A DNA stretch of 64,000 nt from Acanthacorydalis orientalis (GCA_034766995.1 CM068313.1:19385512-19449511), one strand, 5' to 3'; numbered from the stretch's first letter, positions 36,519 through 47,945 are shown. Program-made: numbers and translations. Notes: generated by a model not told the origin, from the letters alone.

Positions 36519-37449
36519 TGATCATTCATCTTAAAATCGAACTTTAAAAATTAATCAGGTGTATAAATATTGAAGTTTAAATATAAATTTAAAAAAGAGG
36601 ATGAAATATTTATAATTAAATATTTTTATTTGAAAAATGAAAGTAATTAGACTATATTAAACAAGTTTAATTATAAATATTTTTTAAATAATATACATTG
36701 AATTTATTAGGTTTAAAATTAAATTATATTGTATAACATAAAAAAAATATTCAGATGTTATATCTAAAGAGATATATTTTGGAATCAAAATTGATAATTA
36801 AAAAAATTAAAATATACAAAAAGAGAGAAAAAATGTAAATACTTTATTGACATTTAAAGAAATATAATTAAACTATAATTCTTGTATAATGTTGAAAAAA
36901 GTGTTTGTTTATACAATTAATGCTGTTGACTTTTGATTCATTTTTTTTAACTATCTATATCTGCGTTTCAAAGCATAACTAACATTCTCTTATTTTGTGA
37001 ACTTGTATGTTTCATTTATTTGAATTATTTAAAATATACAAAGTTAGGAAAATATTTTGATTTAAACAATAAAACCATAGATAAAAGTTTTAATTTAATT
37101 CAGACAAAAGCTCAAACAATTAAATTTTAAATAAAATCTATTCATTTATTTCGGAATAGTAAATATATGTTCTACAAATACAAGTCAGTATTGAAAAATA
37201 AATTAATGTTTGAATACATTTATTATAAATGTAATTTCATTTTCTAAATATCATTTTTACATACACAACCATGATATGAGTATATTTGAAAAGAGAGAAA
37301 AAACGGTGTATGCACTGTTATATATTTTAAAGAAATAATAAAAATAAATTTTAAATAATTTCTTTGGCGACGTTGAGTTCAAAAGTATGAAATCTTTTTA
37401 TAGTTACGTGAACAACTCAACTATTTTTGGATTTTACTTTATCGCAAAT

Positions 37450-37528
<79 letters not shown>

Positions 37529-37540
37529 TTGTGTGTATGT
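37450..37540. repeat. Compound (AT)n-(GT)n microsatellite
   Basis: AT runs broken by ACATATACAT, then GT repeats from 37511 with TTT and AT steps. It is about 90 bp upstream of the NB-ARC-like remnant. Confidence 0.96.
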
Positions 37541-37625
37541 GTTTGTTTAAATGTGTTAAATACATTTTAAATACACTATATATTTGAAATGCATTAAATG
37601 GAAATAAAAAGTGTTACAAAAAGTC

Positions 37626-37960
37626 TTGAAATGGATCGCCATTAGTTCCAACTCAATGTCTCCATCATTTCTGTCCCAATTAAAAATTAACGTCTACATG
37701 TAGTCACTGACACAGACGATTTTGTTAAATTATAGCCATTAAACCACAATCCACTAGAAAATCTCGTTAGTATCTTCATCCCAGACATTATCTAAAACTA
37801 CGAGCGAATCTCCGTTCTTCGTTGTCGTATAGTCAACTTTTTCTACTAAAAATCACAATTTTTTGTTGGCGATCTTTTATTTTTCAACAAAGTGGTAGAT
37901 TCGCTACATTATTTCAATACGTGTCAAATTAGTTGTACTCGCCGTTGTACATTATCGATT
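37626..37960. other. GC-richer island containing a minus-strand coding remnant
   Basis: Composition rises sharply over about 335 bp. The minus strand carries the NB-ARC-like fragment listed separately. The outer parts translate to short interrupted frames on either strand. Confidence 0.4.
37687..37852 (-). pseudogene. Possible NB-ARC (Apaf-1-like) ATPase remnant, broken
   Basis: On the minus strand the frame from 37852 to a TAG at 37754-37756 gives 32 residues ending GDSLVVLDNVWDEDTNEIF. The hydrophobic run plus LDNVWD matches the kinase-2 (Walker B) motif of Apaf-1-type NB-ARC ATPases, usually LLILDDVWD. Shifting one frame at the stop continues for 23 codons (to 37690, stop at 37687-37689) and includes SVSVTTCRR. 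This is placed like the sensor-1 strand ending TTR, although about ten residues farther away than in Apaf-1. No P-loop is found upstream in any frame. The stop and frameshift mean it is not functional as read. The call rests on two short motifs and could be coincidence. Confidence 0.22.
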
Positions 37961-37992
37961 TAATTTTATATACAAAATTTTTATAATGTCTA

Positions 37993-38000
<8 letters not shown>

Positions 38001-38031
<31 letters not shown>
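38001..38031. repeat. (TA)n microsatellite
   Basis: About 31 bp following TATATATGTGTG. Confidence 0.95.
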
Positions 38032-38033
<2 letters not shown>

Positions 38034-38169
38034 ATCGTTTTGAATTTCCGTTTTTTTAATTTTATTATTATTTTTATATCTTGATAATATTTTAATATAG
38101 AATGTAAATTATTTTCTAAGAATCAATATATCATTTCTTTTATTTTTAATAAAATTTACATTTTTGAAC

Positions 38170-38177
<8 letters not shown>

Positions 38178-38206
<29 letters not shown>
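38178..38206. repeat. (AT)n microsatellite
   Basis: 29 bp, uninterrupted. Confidence 0.95.
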
Positions 38207-38210
<4 letters not shown>

Positions 38211-39035
38211 AAATGTTCAAACTTATTCATGACATTGGTTACTACAATAAAAAATGACATACCTTACAAATCTGAGTTTGTAAACACGAATGTGGATTAC
38301 AATATCTTCTAATTACTCAAATTATATGTCTTTATGTTTGTGTATATGTTGTGATGGAAATGTAATAACGGGTTTGCTATTTTAGTTAATTAATAATGAT
38401 GAGGTATTTTCAGCCGTAAAACAAGCATGTATTTCTAATCAATCTGTGATGAATTCAAATCCGATTTTCTGGTACATGTTACCTTTTCTTCGAATATTAT
38501 TAGCTTTATTTTAAACAAAAATTAAACAATATAATTATATATAGTAATTTTGTAATAGATGTAATAGGTAAAAAAGTTCTTGGTTTAATTTTCGTACTAT
38601 TTTTTCTACGAGAATATAAAGTAAAAATATTCTAATAATCTCTAAAATATTTCTTCATTTTTTTTTATCATTTCATAAATAAATGAGAATGGTTTTGTAG
38701 TAAGTACCGTTTTTCAATTTTTGTGTTTAATAATATTTAATTAATAAGACTACTTTTTTCAATATATTACAACCCAATAGAAAAATATTTCATATGAATT
38801 AATAACGTCATGATTTTTAAGTTTAATTAATGTTGTATCTTCATTAATATAGAATGTTACTAATTACGGAGTTTGAGTTTATTATTTAACATTTTTATTA
38901 TAGTTGTTTCTTAACTAAACTTAAAACAGGCATAATTCTGTATAGAACTTCTCTCATATTTTATACAAAAATACATATACATCTACTTTTGTATTCTTTA
39001 AGAACGTAACTTTAAGTTAAGTTGAATTCAACAGC

Positions 39036-39090
39036 ATGCCGAAGACAAAATCCCAGCATTTCGAGATACGACGTCGCGACGCAGCAAGAG
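39036..39090 (+). other. Candidate first coding exon
   Basis: ATG at 39036 with A at -3, preceded in frame by TAA, opens MPKTKSQHFEIRRRDAAR. AGAG|GTAACT at 39087-39096 is a fair 5' splice site. If unspliced the frame stops after 37 residues at 39147-39149. The peptide is basic and unlike A/T noise but matches no family that I know. No partner exon was identified. Confidence 0.15.
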
Positions 39091-39402
39091 GTAACTTCGT
39101 CGTCCGCTGTCAGATTTCCGCGAGACGCGCTCGCTCCGGTGTCTTCTAATTACATATTTAGATTGCTACATCTCATTAATCTCACAGCATTCCCTCCGTC
39201 GCGTCCTCGCATCTCTCCACAACATGCTTGCACGGTAACTCTTTATCCTTCTGCACAACCAACCGTTTTCCGCCTCGATATCGTCCCGCATCACGGCTGA
39301 TCTCCGTTCAAGACCCCCTTATACCCCCATTACTGTTGCGCCTCGGCCTCGTCCTTGCTATGCCTAGCCACATAAGTGGATCACATTGTCTTTGTACTAA
39401 GC

Positions 39403-39415
39403 TGACTAGATCCAC
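39403..39415 (+). other. 13-base match to miR-279 family 5' end
   Basis: TGACTAGATCCAC is identical to the first 13 bases of insect miR-279 as I recall it. Upstream GTGGATC (39376-39382) pairs exactly with GATCCAC (39409-39415). The outer stem pairs poorly and the 3' half of the would-be mature RNA does not match, so this is probably not a standard pre-miRNA. Confidence 0.12.
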
Positions 39416-39660
39416 CGTGAACTCGAGGGTGGTTTTTAGGGGTTGCCAGCTTGCTTGGAAATACCGCAGTGTGCTGCGGTCGTCGTAGAGGTAGGATTTT
39501 CGCGATAAATGAGCTTTGATGACGATGGTTTGGGGGTTGATACTTGAGATTTGATTTTTAATTAGTGAAAATGTTTTGATGTAATAATTACTTCTTAGCT
39601 GGTGGTTGTTTGTCGTCAAAATATGTTGTTACTGAAATTTTAGCTCGTTTATTACGCTTA

Positions 39661-39900
39661 AGCGGGTACTGGTTAATTAGACATATTGTTATTGGAAATT
39701 ATAATTCAAGAAAATTCATAGAATGTTTACACAATTTTCATACATTTTTTTAAATATTATTTATATTATCCTTACAAAAATCTACCGCATATAACTTATA
39801 TAAATTATTATTTATAAACTCGAAATTTACTATTTGTTCTTTTACACAAAGTTTTTGCTTATTATCCATATATTTAAGAATTTTAATTATATAATTTTAA

Positions 39901-39952
<52 letters not shown>

Positions 39953-40320
39953 CAAGTTACTGTTTCATCTATTTCATTTATGTTCCCCTAATTAACATTA
40001 TACTATGAATTTAGTAATAGAGAAAGATATTTTATTATCCATTTTAACAATTTCAAAATGAAATATAAAAATAATATTGTCTTATAAAATTAAATAGTTA
40101 CGATAATTTGAAAGTATAAGTTTTTGTTCAATATTATTTTGTTTAAATTATTTATAAGTATATGAATTTTAATAAGAAAATGTTGATTGTAATTTTAACT
40201 AAATTACTAAATTTGAATTAAATCAAATTGATGAATATTAATAAGTTTGATTCTAGAAACAATTTTCGATAAAACATAACGGGAAAAACTATTAAAATAT
40301 CGAATAAATCTGAACTTGAG
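39661..40320. other. A+T-rich spacer
   Basis: Contains (TA)n at 39902-39945. No gene signal. Confidence 0.85.
39902..39945. repeat. (TA)n microsatellite
   Basis: 44 bp, uninterrupted. Confidence 0.97.
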
Positions 40321-40870
40321 TTGTTTTTTCGAAAGAAAAAGACATGTATTTAAAAATAACAGTCACACACTATGTCGAGAAGCAATTACATACAGATTTG
40401 GTACGAATTTCAACTCTTTTATTTTCCTACAGCGGCAGATATTTATACTTTCAAATATATTCTTTCTTACAACGATGGCAGAAAGTTATTTTGTGCCGTA
40501 GTGTATATCTCCCTTTATACCTACTTTACTCGCCACCTTTTCCGAGCCTTTTCCCCATATTATACTCGTTTATAAATGGGACCATGTTATTTTCGCCTAA
40601 TAAAATATTCTTCCTTTCCCTTTTTACAATAACGTACCAACGACTTCATCTTTGTATATCGCTCGTTTTTCATTTCTTTCGCTCCTGTTTATTTTTCCGT
40701 GTACGTTATACGTCTGTCTGTATTGCACATGTATCATGTTGTTGTTGTCATCAAATTGTGCGTGAGATGCTTTGTCTAACGGTGCTACCAACCAAAGCGA
40801 CGATATTGCTGACGCTTTCTTTATTGTGAATCATGGCCTCTCCTATGCCTGAGCTATCTATGTTTGAAAT
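40321..40870. other. Pyrimidine-rich island, stop-poor on the plus strand
   Basis: All three plus frames are open for long stretches here: 161 codons at 40344-40829, with 61 and 67 codons in the other two frames. This is what a C/T-rich strand gives, since stops need purines, so the 161-codon frame is weak evidence. It is Phe/Leu/Ser/Cys-rich with no domain. A strong 3' splice site, TTTTATTTTCCTACAG, ends at 40432. The minus strand is purine-rich and could be GAGA-like regulatory sequence. Confidence 0.3.
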
Positions 40871-41041
40871 TCAAATCCTTTAAGAATTGGAATATATAGG
40901 CCTTTTGTTCTTTATGCAGGTACGTAAAATTTTCAATGTCTTAAAATTTACTGCATATTTTCACTCATTTCTATGTTAAACGAAAGAAAATGTCATGGAT
41001 CGTACGTTACAATTAAAATTAGTTATAAAATGCTTGACTAC

Positions 41042-41102
<61 letters not shown>

Positions 41103-41815
41103 ATTTAAATAAAGAAGAAAAAGTAAATAAAAACTTAAAAAAGAAAATGTATATATGTAAATATATACAAAAAATCTGAGAATATGGAATACATTATGCG
41201 TTATTACTAACACAAATAGAAATTATAAATGTCGTCATGTCTAGATTTTTTACTAGTGACATTTTTATTAAAAGAGTATTAATTTATTTGAACATTAAAT
41301 AATTAAATATATCTATATATTATTTTAAAATAATTTTAAAATCAAACAAAAAATTAAATGTGTATTATACAGTAATGAACAAGGTTGGATATTTAATTGT
41401 AGTTTTTAAGTTGAACGAGTAGATTAGTCGATTAAAGTTTGTCTATATTATAAAATATGGTTATTAAGAGCCATTTTATACCTACAATTGTGCAAAAAGT
41501 ATTTAATATTGACTGTTATATACATATTTTTATTAGTTAAAATTATATTTATTGTAAAAAATCTTATACAAAGAAATAATTTTTACATTACTGTAAATAA
41601 ATATTAACGTGTTAACATTTTTTTTAAAATATTTTACTTATCATTTTTTTAATTTTAAACAAATTTTAAGAAATCTTTTTAAAATTGATACGAATTTGTT
41701 CATAGATGATATGATTATTTCATTCTTTTTAAAAAAAATCTATAAACATTTTTGTATAAAAATTATGCTTAATAATCAAATATTTGTATATTTTGAGAAA
41801 TTTTATATTTAATTG
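40871..41815. other. A+T-rich spacer
   Basis: Contains the AT-to-GT tract at 41044-41102 and a featureless 67-codon frame (41609-41812). Confidence 0.8.
41044..41102. repeat. Compound (AT)n-(GT)n microsatellite
   Basis: AT to 41076, then an uninterrupted GT run to 41102. Confidence 0.97.
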
Positions 41816-41831
41816 AAGAACCTTCGTGCAG

Positions 41832-41949
41832 ATCATCAGAAATGTTGTCCGGAAAAGCCAATTTGTATAATGGACGAAACTATTTATATAATGGATGAGG
41901 CTGATGAGTTAGTTGAATTACACGAAGGAGTTGACCAACAGAAACCACG
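41832..41949 (+). other. Candidate internal exon of 118 bp
   Basis: CCTTCGTGCAG ending at 41831 resembles a 3' splice site and ACG|GTAAAT at 41947-41955 a 5' splice site. Only one of the three frames is open across the interval. It gives about 39 residues rich in Asp, Glu, Ile and Cys, including CCPEKPIC and the doubled motif IMDETIYIMDEADEL. Base composition differs clearly from the flanks. No family is recognised, and it could be a remnant of a mobile element. Confidence 0.18.
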
Positions 41950-42897
41950 GTAAATTGAAACAATCTATTGAGATTTCTGAACATGCTGAAAAGGATATTA
42001 AATTTTTTTCTCTTAAAATCAATAAACCTTTTTTATCACATGAGATTGGTTTGAAAATCATTTAATTTTTTAAATTTTCGAAGAAAAAGTTTTAATTTTT
42101 AAAAATAAAAAAATGCTAATTGACTCTTTAGTACTATAACTTAAAATCTCATTAACAAATAAATATCTATTAAAATGAATTTTTATTTCCATAGTTGTAC
42201 GTTTCATTCTTCTACTTCTAGTTAAAACAATTTTTTAGCAGATGCAGTATAAATTATAAATAATTACAACTTTTCAAAATTGTTAATATTTGAAAATTAA
42301 GTAAACGAGTAAATTTTCACACATTATTTGGAACATTTGTTTATAAACGTACAAGAGTGTGTTTTAAAAAGTATTATTATCCCATAATTAGATAACAGTT
42401 TATAAAACATTTGGTTTGAACATATTTTTAATAGATCTGTAGTCGTTGGAAATTACCTTATTTTCTTAATGTTTTTTCTTTAAGTTGATGAAGAGTGTTA
42501 CATCTTTAAAAGATGAAAACTGAATAAAAATATCTATTAATATGTAAATATTAAATGATAATTTTATTATTATACTGAACTAATTTTATTTATAATTACC
42601 GAAAACCATCTATCATATCATATTTCTGACTGTTAAACTTATTAATATTATTTATATGAATCAAATTTTATTTGTAAATAAATATCGTTGAAAATATTGA
42701 CACTAATTATCAATATAGTATATTTTTTTACGATTATAGCAATTAAATTATATTACTTTGAGTACAAAACTATGTAATTTCAATTTTTATAATAAATGAA
42801 TATTTATTATGAGTTATAAAAAATGTCTGTATAAATTTCCAAATATATGCAAAAACCCACATCTGTTTCTAACTCTTTCTATATATACATATACATG

Positions 42898-42937
<40 letters not shown>

Positions 42938-42939
42938 CT

Positions 42940-42970
<31 letters not shown>

Positions 42971-43200
42971 ACATATTTAATTATAAATATAACAAAAGTT
43001 AGTTAAATTTCATAGTAAACATTATATATTTTTGAATATATTTTGTTATGTTTAAAATCATCAAAAACCAGCAATTTACTCGAATGCTTTAAAAACTTTT
43101 TACACAGCTATATAAAACGCTTTCAAAAAAATTCGCATCAAATACATTTGTATAGTGTAAATGAATAGAAATAAAAAGAAAACATCGTTGTATAGTTTAT
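41950..43200. other. A+T-rich spacer
   Basis: Contains the interrupted AT array at 42881-42975. No other feature. Confidence 0.85.
42881..42975. repeat. (AT)n array with C and T interruptions
   Basis: About 95 bp of AT runs broken by ACAT, CTTAT and TTTAT steps. Confidence 0.95.
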
Positions 43201-43520
43201 GTATATTTTTTATTTGACACATTCTACCATATAAAGAATTCTGACCGTACAGGTTTCATTTTAACAAGTTCGAATATAGGCACACAATATCAACATTTTA
43301 CGATTTTGTCCAAAAGGGCAAGTGCGTGTCATAAAACCGATCAGCTAATATCAAGACGCATAAAATTCCTCAATGTTTGTAAGCGAGAACCAAGAAATAT
43401 CAAAGAATAAGCAAAAATCTTTTTATTTTCTCAATACAATTTTTTTTCGGACGAGTTTTGAATATTATGTGACCTGAATGAAAGTGGTACAGAAATAAGA
43501 AAATCGAAATCATTGGCAGG
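43201..43520. other. GC-richer island, unassigned
   Basis: About 320 bp of mixed composition. No open frame over 25 codons with splice support, no hairpin and no motif array noticed. Confidence 0.3.
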
Positions 43521-44315
43521 TTAACGAAACAACGTATTTTCTCTTTTTATTATTCGTTTCGAATTTATATTTTAAAGTTTTCTTTTCTTATTTATTTTAT
43601 TATTTTAATCAGCTCGTTGTATTTTAAAAATAATGATGAATTATGTAACAAACAGATTTGTAAAATTTATATTTTTTAAATTTTAAACATTTAATATCAA
43701 TTTTAAAATACATGTTAACATTTTTAACTAATATAAATGCATTTAAAGAGGTTGTAATTAATTTAATATCATGGAATATTATAAAAATTGTTTACATTTG
43801 AATTCAATTTCCAATTTAGTTATTTCTCATAAAAAAAACAATTATTTTCATTTATAAATACGATTGTAGATAATAATAATATTAATGATACACTAAAATT
43901 ATATAGTTGTAATCATTTAATTGAAAAAAATAGGAATTAAATATGTTTTTAAAAATAAATAGTTGTTTTTACAAACGTAGTTCATGTTTTTCTTATTATA
44001 TATTTTATAATATCATTAAATATAATTAAATTATATAATATAGTATTAAAAATGTAATAAAATTCATTTTATAAACAATATTAACACAAATATCTGTATA
44101 TTTTAAGTATGAGAATATTTATTTATTTTTGTATAAATTAATTTTATTATAATATCTTTAAACAGATCAATTTTATTCTTTAAAAAAATCTAGCAAAACA
44201 TACCTTAAATCATTAATTGCCAATTTCATTTGAAAAAGAGCTTAAAACATTTTTTATTCATTAGTTTTCGGTTTTCACATGACAAATGATATTAAGACCT
44301 AACATTAGTTTTTTA

Positions 44316-44319
<4 letters not shown>

Positions 44320-44353
<34 letters not shown>
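44320..44353. repeat. (AT)n microsatellite
   Basis: 34 bp, uninterrupted. Confidence 0.96.
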
Positions 44354-44355
<2 letters not shown>

Positions 44356-45097
44356 ATTTATATTATCAAGAAAGATGTACCTATATTCTTTTTATAATTT
44401 TTAATAATCTTTATGATTTTTACAATTCATTTTAAAAATCCTTATAAATGTAAAAAAAGATTAAAGTAAACATGTTTTATCGAGTATTTCATTATATAAA
44501 TTTAGCAAAGTATATTTTATATATGTACCTCTCAGGCTGTGCAGTATACCTTTTAGGTGATCGAATGAAGTTTTTGAGTGACAAGTTTGCCACTCTTGCT
44601 TCAAATGATTGACATGACAAATTATTTTGAAAACTATTACTTAAATTGCTGAAAAGCAATACTGGTATTATATATGTGGTTATATGTATAAATCTAGAAA
44701 AGGTAAATTTAATAAAATAAAAAGTTATATTGTTTAATATTAAAATCAAAGTACACAAATAAAATAAATATTATAAAGGGCGATTAAATTTATTCTTCCA
44801 TATGAACGTATTAAAAATATCGCAAAAATTAAAAAAAACATTTATTTTCCTAATTCTTTTTTTTTTACTACTTTGTGAAAGCCTAAACTGAATCATCCTA
44901 TCTTAATTTGTAAATAAATTACTTAATTATAATTATGGTTTATACATTTTTTTCATTAAATACATCCTTATTTTATTTAAATAAATGTATATATTAAGCT
45001 ATATATAGTTGCAAAATTAAAATATATTCAAAATGACAATTATTTAAAATTAAAAATGTATTTCTAACCAGTAAAATACATATATGTGGTTTCATAG

Positions 45098-45131
<34 letters not shown>

Positions 45132-45170
45132 TTCTCTCTCTCTCTCTATATATATATATACACACACACA
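45098..45170. repeat. Compound GT-AT-CT-AT-CA microsatellite forming a hairpin
   Basis: (GT)(AT)n on the left and (AT)n(CA) on the right are mutually complementary and surround a CTCTCT core (about 45130-45147). The symmetrical arrangement would fold into a long stem with a CT loop. Confidence 0.93.
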
Positions 45171-45290
45171 ATTTATATTTCCTATGCATATAAAGAAAAT
45201 AAATCATCACTGTAGTAGAATTTAAATACGAAAAATGCAATAAAAATAACTATAAGCGATGTAGAAACGTAAATAAAATACACGAGCGTA

Positions 45291-45480
45291 AAAAATACAG
45301 TTTCTAAACAACATTCGCTTGTATTTTGTCTACAGTACTCATCTCCGGTCCACCTGGTGGGACTGACACGTGATCAAAGTAGAACGCGTGGCATCAGAGT
45401 CCGTGACACTGACAGCCTGATGAGATTGGTTCTAGCAGTAGCAGCCGTGCGACGTTGATATCTTCTATAAAAAATGAACG
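45291..45480. other. GC-richer island with possible terminal exon
   Basis: A good 3' splice site (GTATTTTGTCTACAG, ending at 45335) is followed by one open frame of 40 codons to TGA at 45456-45458. The peptide is Arg/Val/Leu-rich (ends LAVAAVRR) and unrecognised; the other two frames close quickly. A frame of this length is expected fairly often by chance at this composition. Confidence 0.25.
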
Positions 45481-46740
45481 TTTTATGCGAGCTTGTTTGC
45501 TGTTTAACGAAATAGGGGCACTAAACTTTTTTTCATTATATTTGACGTTTAAATTGAAACATTTCAGTGGCATGTATTCAGAATAAGTTAAGGTTTATAT
45601 ATCTAAGAATTATGACTGCTATAATTTGTTTTTTAAGTGATATTTACATATAAAAATATAAATGTATTCACATCGAGCCTACACATAAAAAAGTGATAAA
45701 TGGAAAGCTACATTTCGAAGTAATGTTAGAGAATAGTGAAATTTTAATTTAAACTGATTATATGTTCTATAAAACTATAAAATGGAAATAAATTGTACGT
45801 ATTATATATAAATCAGCGTCGTCATAAAGATTTATTTTTCTCTCTTACAACGTTTAACAGAATAACAAAATTTAACGTTTCAGAATCTATTTTGAAACTG
45901 TTGAGGTTTTTAATGTACAATACGAAGCACAAAACGCTTGTTCTAAGTTATTTTCTACTTGTTTGAATAATTGCGTATTGCGGGATAGAATTTCATCACT
46001 TTCCAAATAATTTATTATTAATTGCATACCAAGGATAAATAACTGCTTTAAATTATAACTATTTATGAAGTATAAATAACGATATATAGTATTTATAACA
46101 TTTTGTCTTAAATTTTGTTTTATTCTTTTAATAAAATTAACATATATTCTGATCAACAAAAATACTTCTATAAATCAAATATTAAAATAATTTAAAATTA
46201 CTAATTTACAACATTATTTTTAATCTTTTCAACAAGATCGTAAATTAATCATATATATGTCAGATATAAACATGAAAATTTTTATTTCTAATCTATAACA
46301 CTTCGAATGGTTACTTATAATTATGTTTTAATAATACAGGTTTCAAATAGTAACTAGTTGAATTTTTTGTATCATATGAGATTTGATATGATATTTTTTG
46401 TAGTTTTGAGATTATATTGCTATTAAAAATAAATTATTATAGAAGAAAGATGAAAGAAACATAAGAATATAAATATTTTAAAAAATGATGCAACAGATCA
46501 TCGGAATATATCATTATATTTTTTTAAGAAATTTTATTAAAAAATTTCAAATTAAAATTTGTAAAAAATCACAGTGAATTTTTATATGATTTAATATTGT
46601 TTTTATATTACTCAACATTATTCGTAAATAAATGAAAAACTATAAATTTCGTAAACAAAAACGTGTATACATTTTATACTAAATATTAATTTTTTATGCA
46701 GAATGCAGAAATTTTAATTTTAAAACAATTACAAATACTC
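45481..46740. other. A+T-rich spacer
   Basis: A 90-codon minus frame (45887-46159) is Asn/Ile/Lys-rich with no domain. No long microsatellite. Nothing else. Confidence 0.8.
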
Positions 46741-46980
46741 AACGACTGAATAAGAAAGAACTATAAAAGACTTGCGTGTAACAGGATTGATGTTGGCTGT
46801 AGATAGAGAATAGGGATGGGAATTTATTCCCGACTATAAATCGTCTGAGAAGGCTGCTGACAAACGCCTTTGAGCATTTTTCAATCTCTAGACGGACTGT
46901 GTTATATGGAATGTCGCTTCGCGGTAGCATTTCGATAGTGTGAAGACATAGACATGTGGAAATCATTATATACATACCGT
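46741..46980. other. GC-richer island, unassigned
   Basis: A minus-strand frame of about 75 codons ending at 46739 covers the block and extends into the adjacent (AT)n tract. It is Ser/Leu/Phe/Cys-rich with no recognisable domain. CpG words include CTTCGCGGTAGC at 46916-46927. Confidence 0.3.
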
Positions 46981-47036
46981 ATGATATTTTATAACATACA
47001 TTTTCAATATGCAATAAAATGTGAATAATTTGAAAT

Positions 47037-47048
47037 ATGTATATATAT

Positions 47049-47101
<53 letters not shown>
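47037..47101. repeat. (AT)n microsatellite
   Basis: About 65 bp with an ACATACAT step near the left end. Confidence 0.97.
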
Positions 47102-47102
<1 letters not shown>

Positions 47103-47945
47103 CCTAGAGACAAATAAGGTTTATTATACGTACTTAAAATATATTCTCATTGAAATTAGTGATACAATTTTAACATAGTAGTATTTTAAATTGCTAAAAT
47201 GAAACTTTATATATTTATTTATGCTATATATAAGATTTTTTATAAAGACATTTATAGAAATTTAGTCTCCTAAAAATCCTATTTAACCGATTGGCAAATA
47301 TTTATTAGGGAATAAATAATAAGTTAATATTAAAATAGACTCCAACATTAATATATTTACAAACACATAAATGAAAATTAACATATAATTTAGTGTATGT
47401 ACAAATATCGTTACGAAATACAGATTTTTGATTATAGTCTGTATAAATAATAAATTAAAACATAATTTACTATCTTCTCCATAATGAAATATACATATCA
47501 ATATTTTAATAATAAATTATTGGTTTATAGATTCTGTACACTTTATTTAAGAGTAGATCGTATAGATCACTTAAGATCATTAAATACATAGATAATTATT
47601 AATTATAAATATATATTTATAAATTAAAATCTATATTTATTAAAATCAATATTATATTTTTTTTAATATATATTAAGGACAATTTTAAAATAAATGTACT
47701 TTAATAAAATAAAAATGATTAAATCACAATGAATACAAGTATAAAATCTCAGATATTATGAAAAGAAATGAATTTTCTGAAATAAATATATCGTGTGTAT
47801 TTAAAATATATATTTTTTTCCAAAAACGAAATTTATTTATAACTTATTCTAATTGAAACAGTTCATTTTACTTTAAAAACAAACACTTTCGTTTCAATCT
47901 AAAATATTGACTGTAAAGGTTAAAAAAAGACGAAATCTGTTCTCA
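47102..47945. other. A+T-rich spacer
   Basis: No repeat tract over 20 bp. The 72-codon minus frame (47283-47501) is an A/T artefact. Confidence 0.8.

Larger units (their letters stand above)
34465..37625. other. A+T-rich spacer
   Basis: Contains (AT)n at 36481-36516 and the AT-to-GT tract at 37450-37540. Two 63-64 codon frames (35841-36035, 36118-36309) lie in slightly less A/T-rich sequence with no recognisable domain or splice sites. Confidence 0.8.
37961..39004. other. A+T-rich spacer
   Basis: Contains (TA)n at 38001-38031 and (AT)n at 38178-38206. Nothing gene-like. Confidence 0.85.
39005..39660. promoter_or_regulatory. Largest CpG-bearing island, candidate promoter/enhancer or exon cluster
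   Basis: About 650 bp, the longest GC-rich block here. It starts with CpG-dense sequence (39060-39135), then homeodomain-type TAATTACAT (39148) and CATTAATCT, then C/T-rich sequence, then a strong small hairpin ACCGCAG-TGTG-CTGCGGT (39463-39480). Frames of 86-103 codons lie on both strands and overlap each other; none has a recognised domain. A possible first exon (39036-39090) and a 13-base match to an miRNA seed region (39403-39415) are listed separately. Confidence 0.4.
43521..45290. other. A+T-rich spacer
   Basis: Contains (AT)n at 44320-44353 and the compound hairpin microsatellite at 45098-45170. An 88-codon minus frame (44492-44758) crosses a slightly GC-richer patch (44525-44640) without recognisable domain or splice sites. 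Confidence 0.8.

Noticed and set aside
39308..39619. 103-codon minus-strand frame in the 39-kb island
   Set aside because: It overlaps an 86-codon plus-strand frame in the same GC-richer block, has no domain, and starts in A/T-rich sequence.
44492..44758. 88-codon minus-strand frame
   Set aside because: Ile/Asn/Ser/Phe-rich, no domain, no splice context, and only a slight rise in G+C.
46739..47113. 124-codon minus-strand frame
   Set aside because: Its N-terminal part is the (AT)n tract. The remaining roughly 75 residues have no recognisable feature or splice support.
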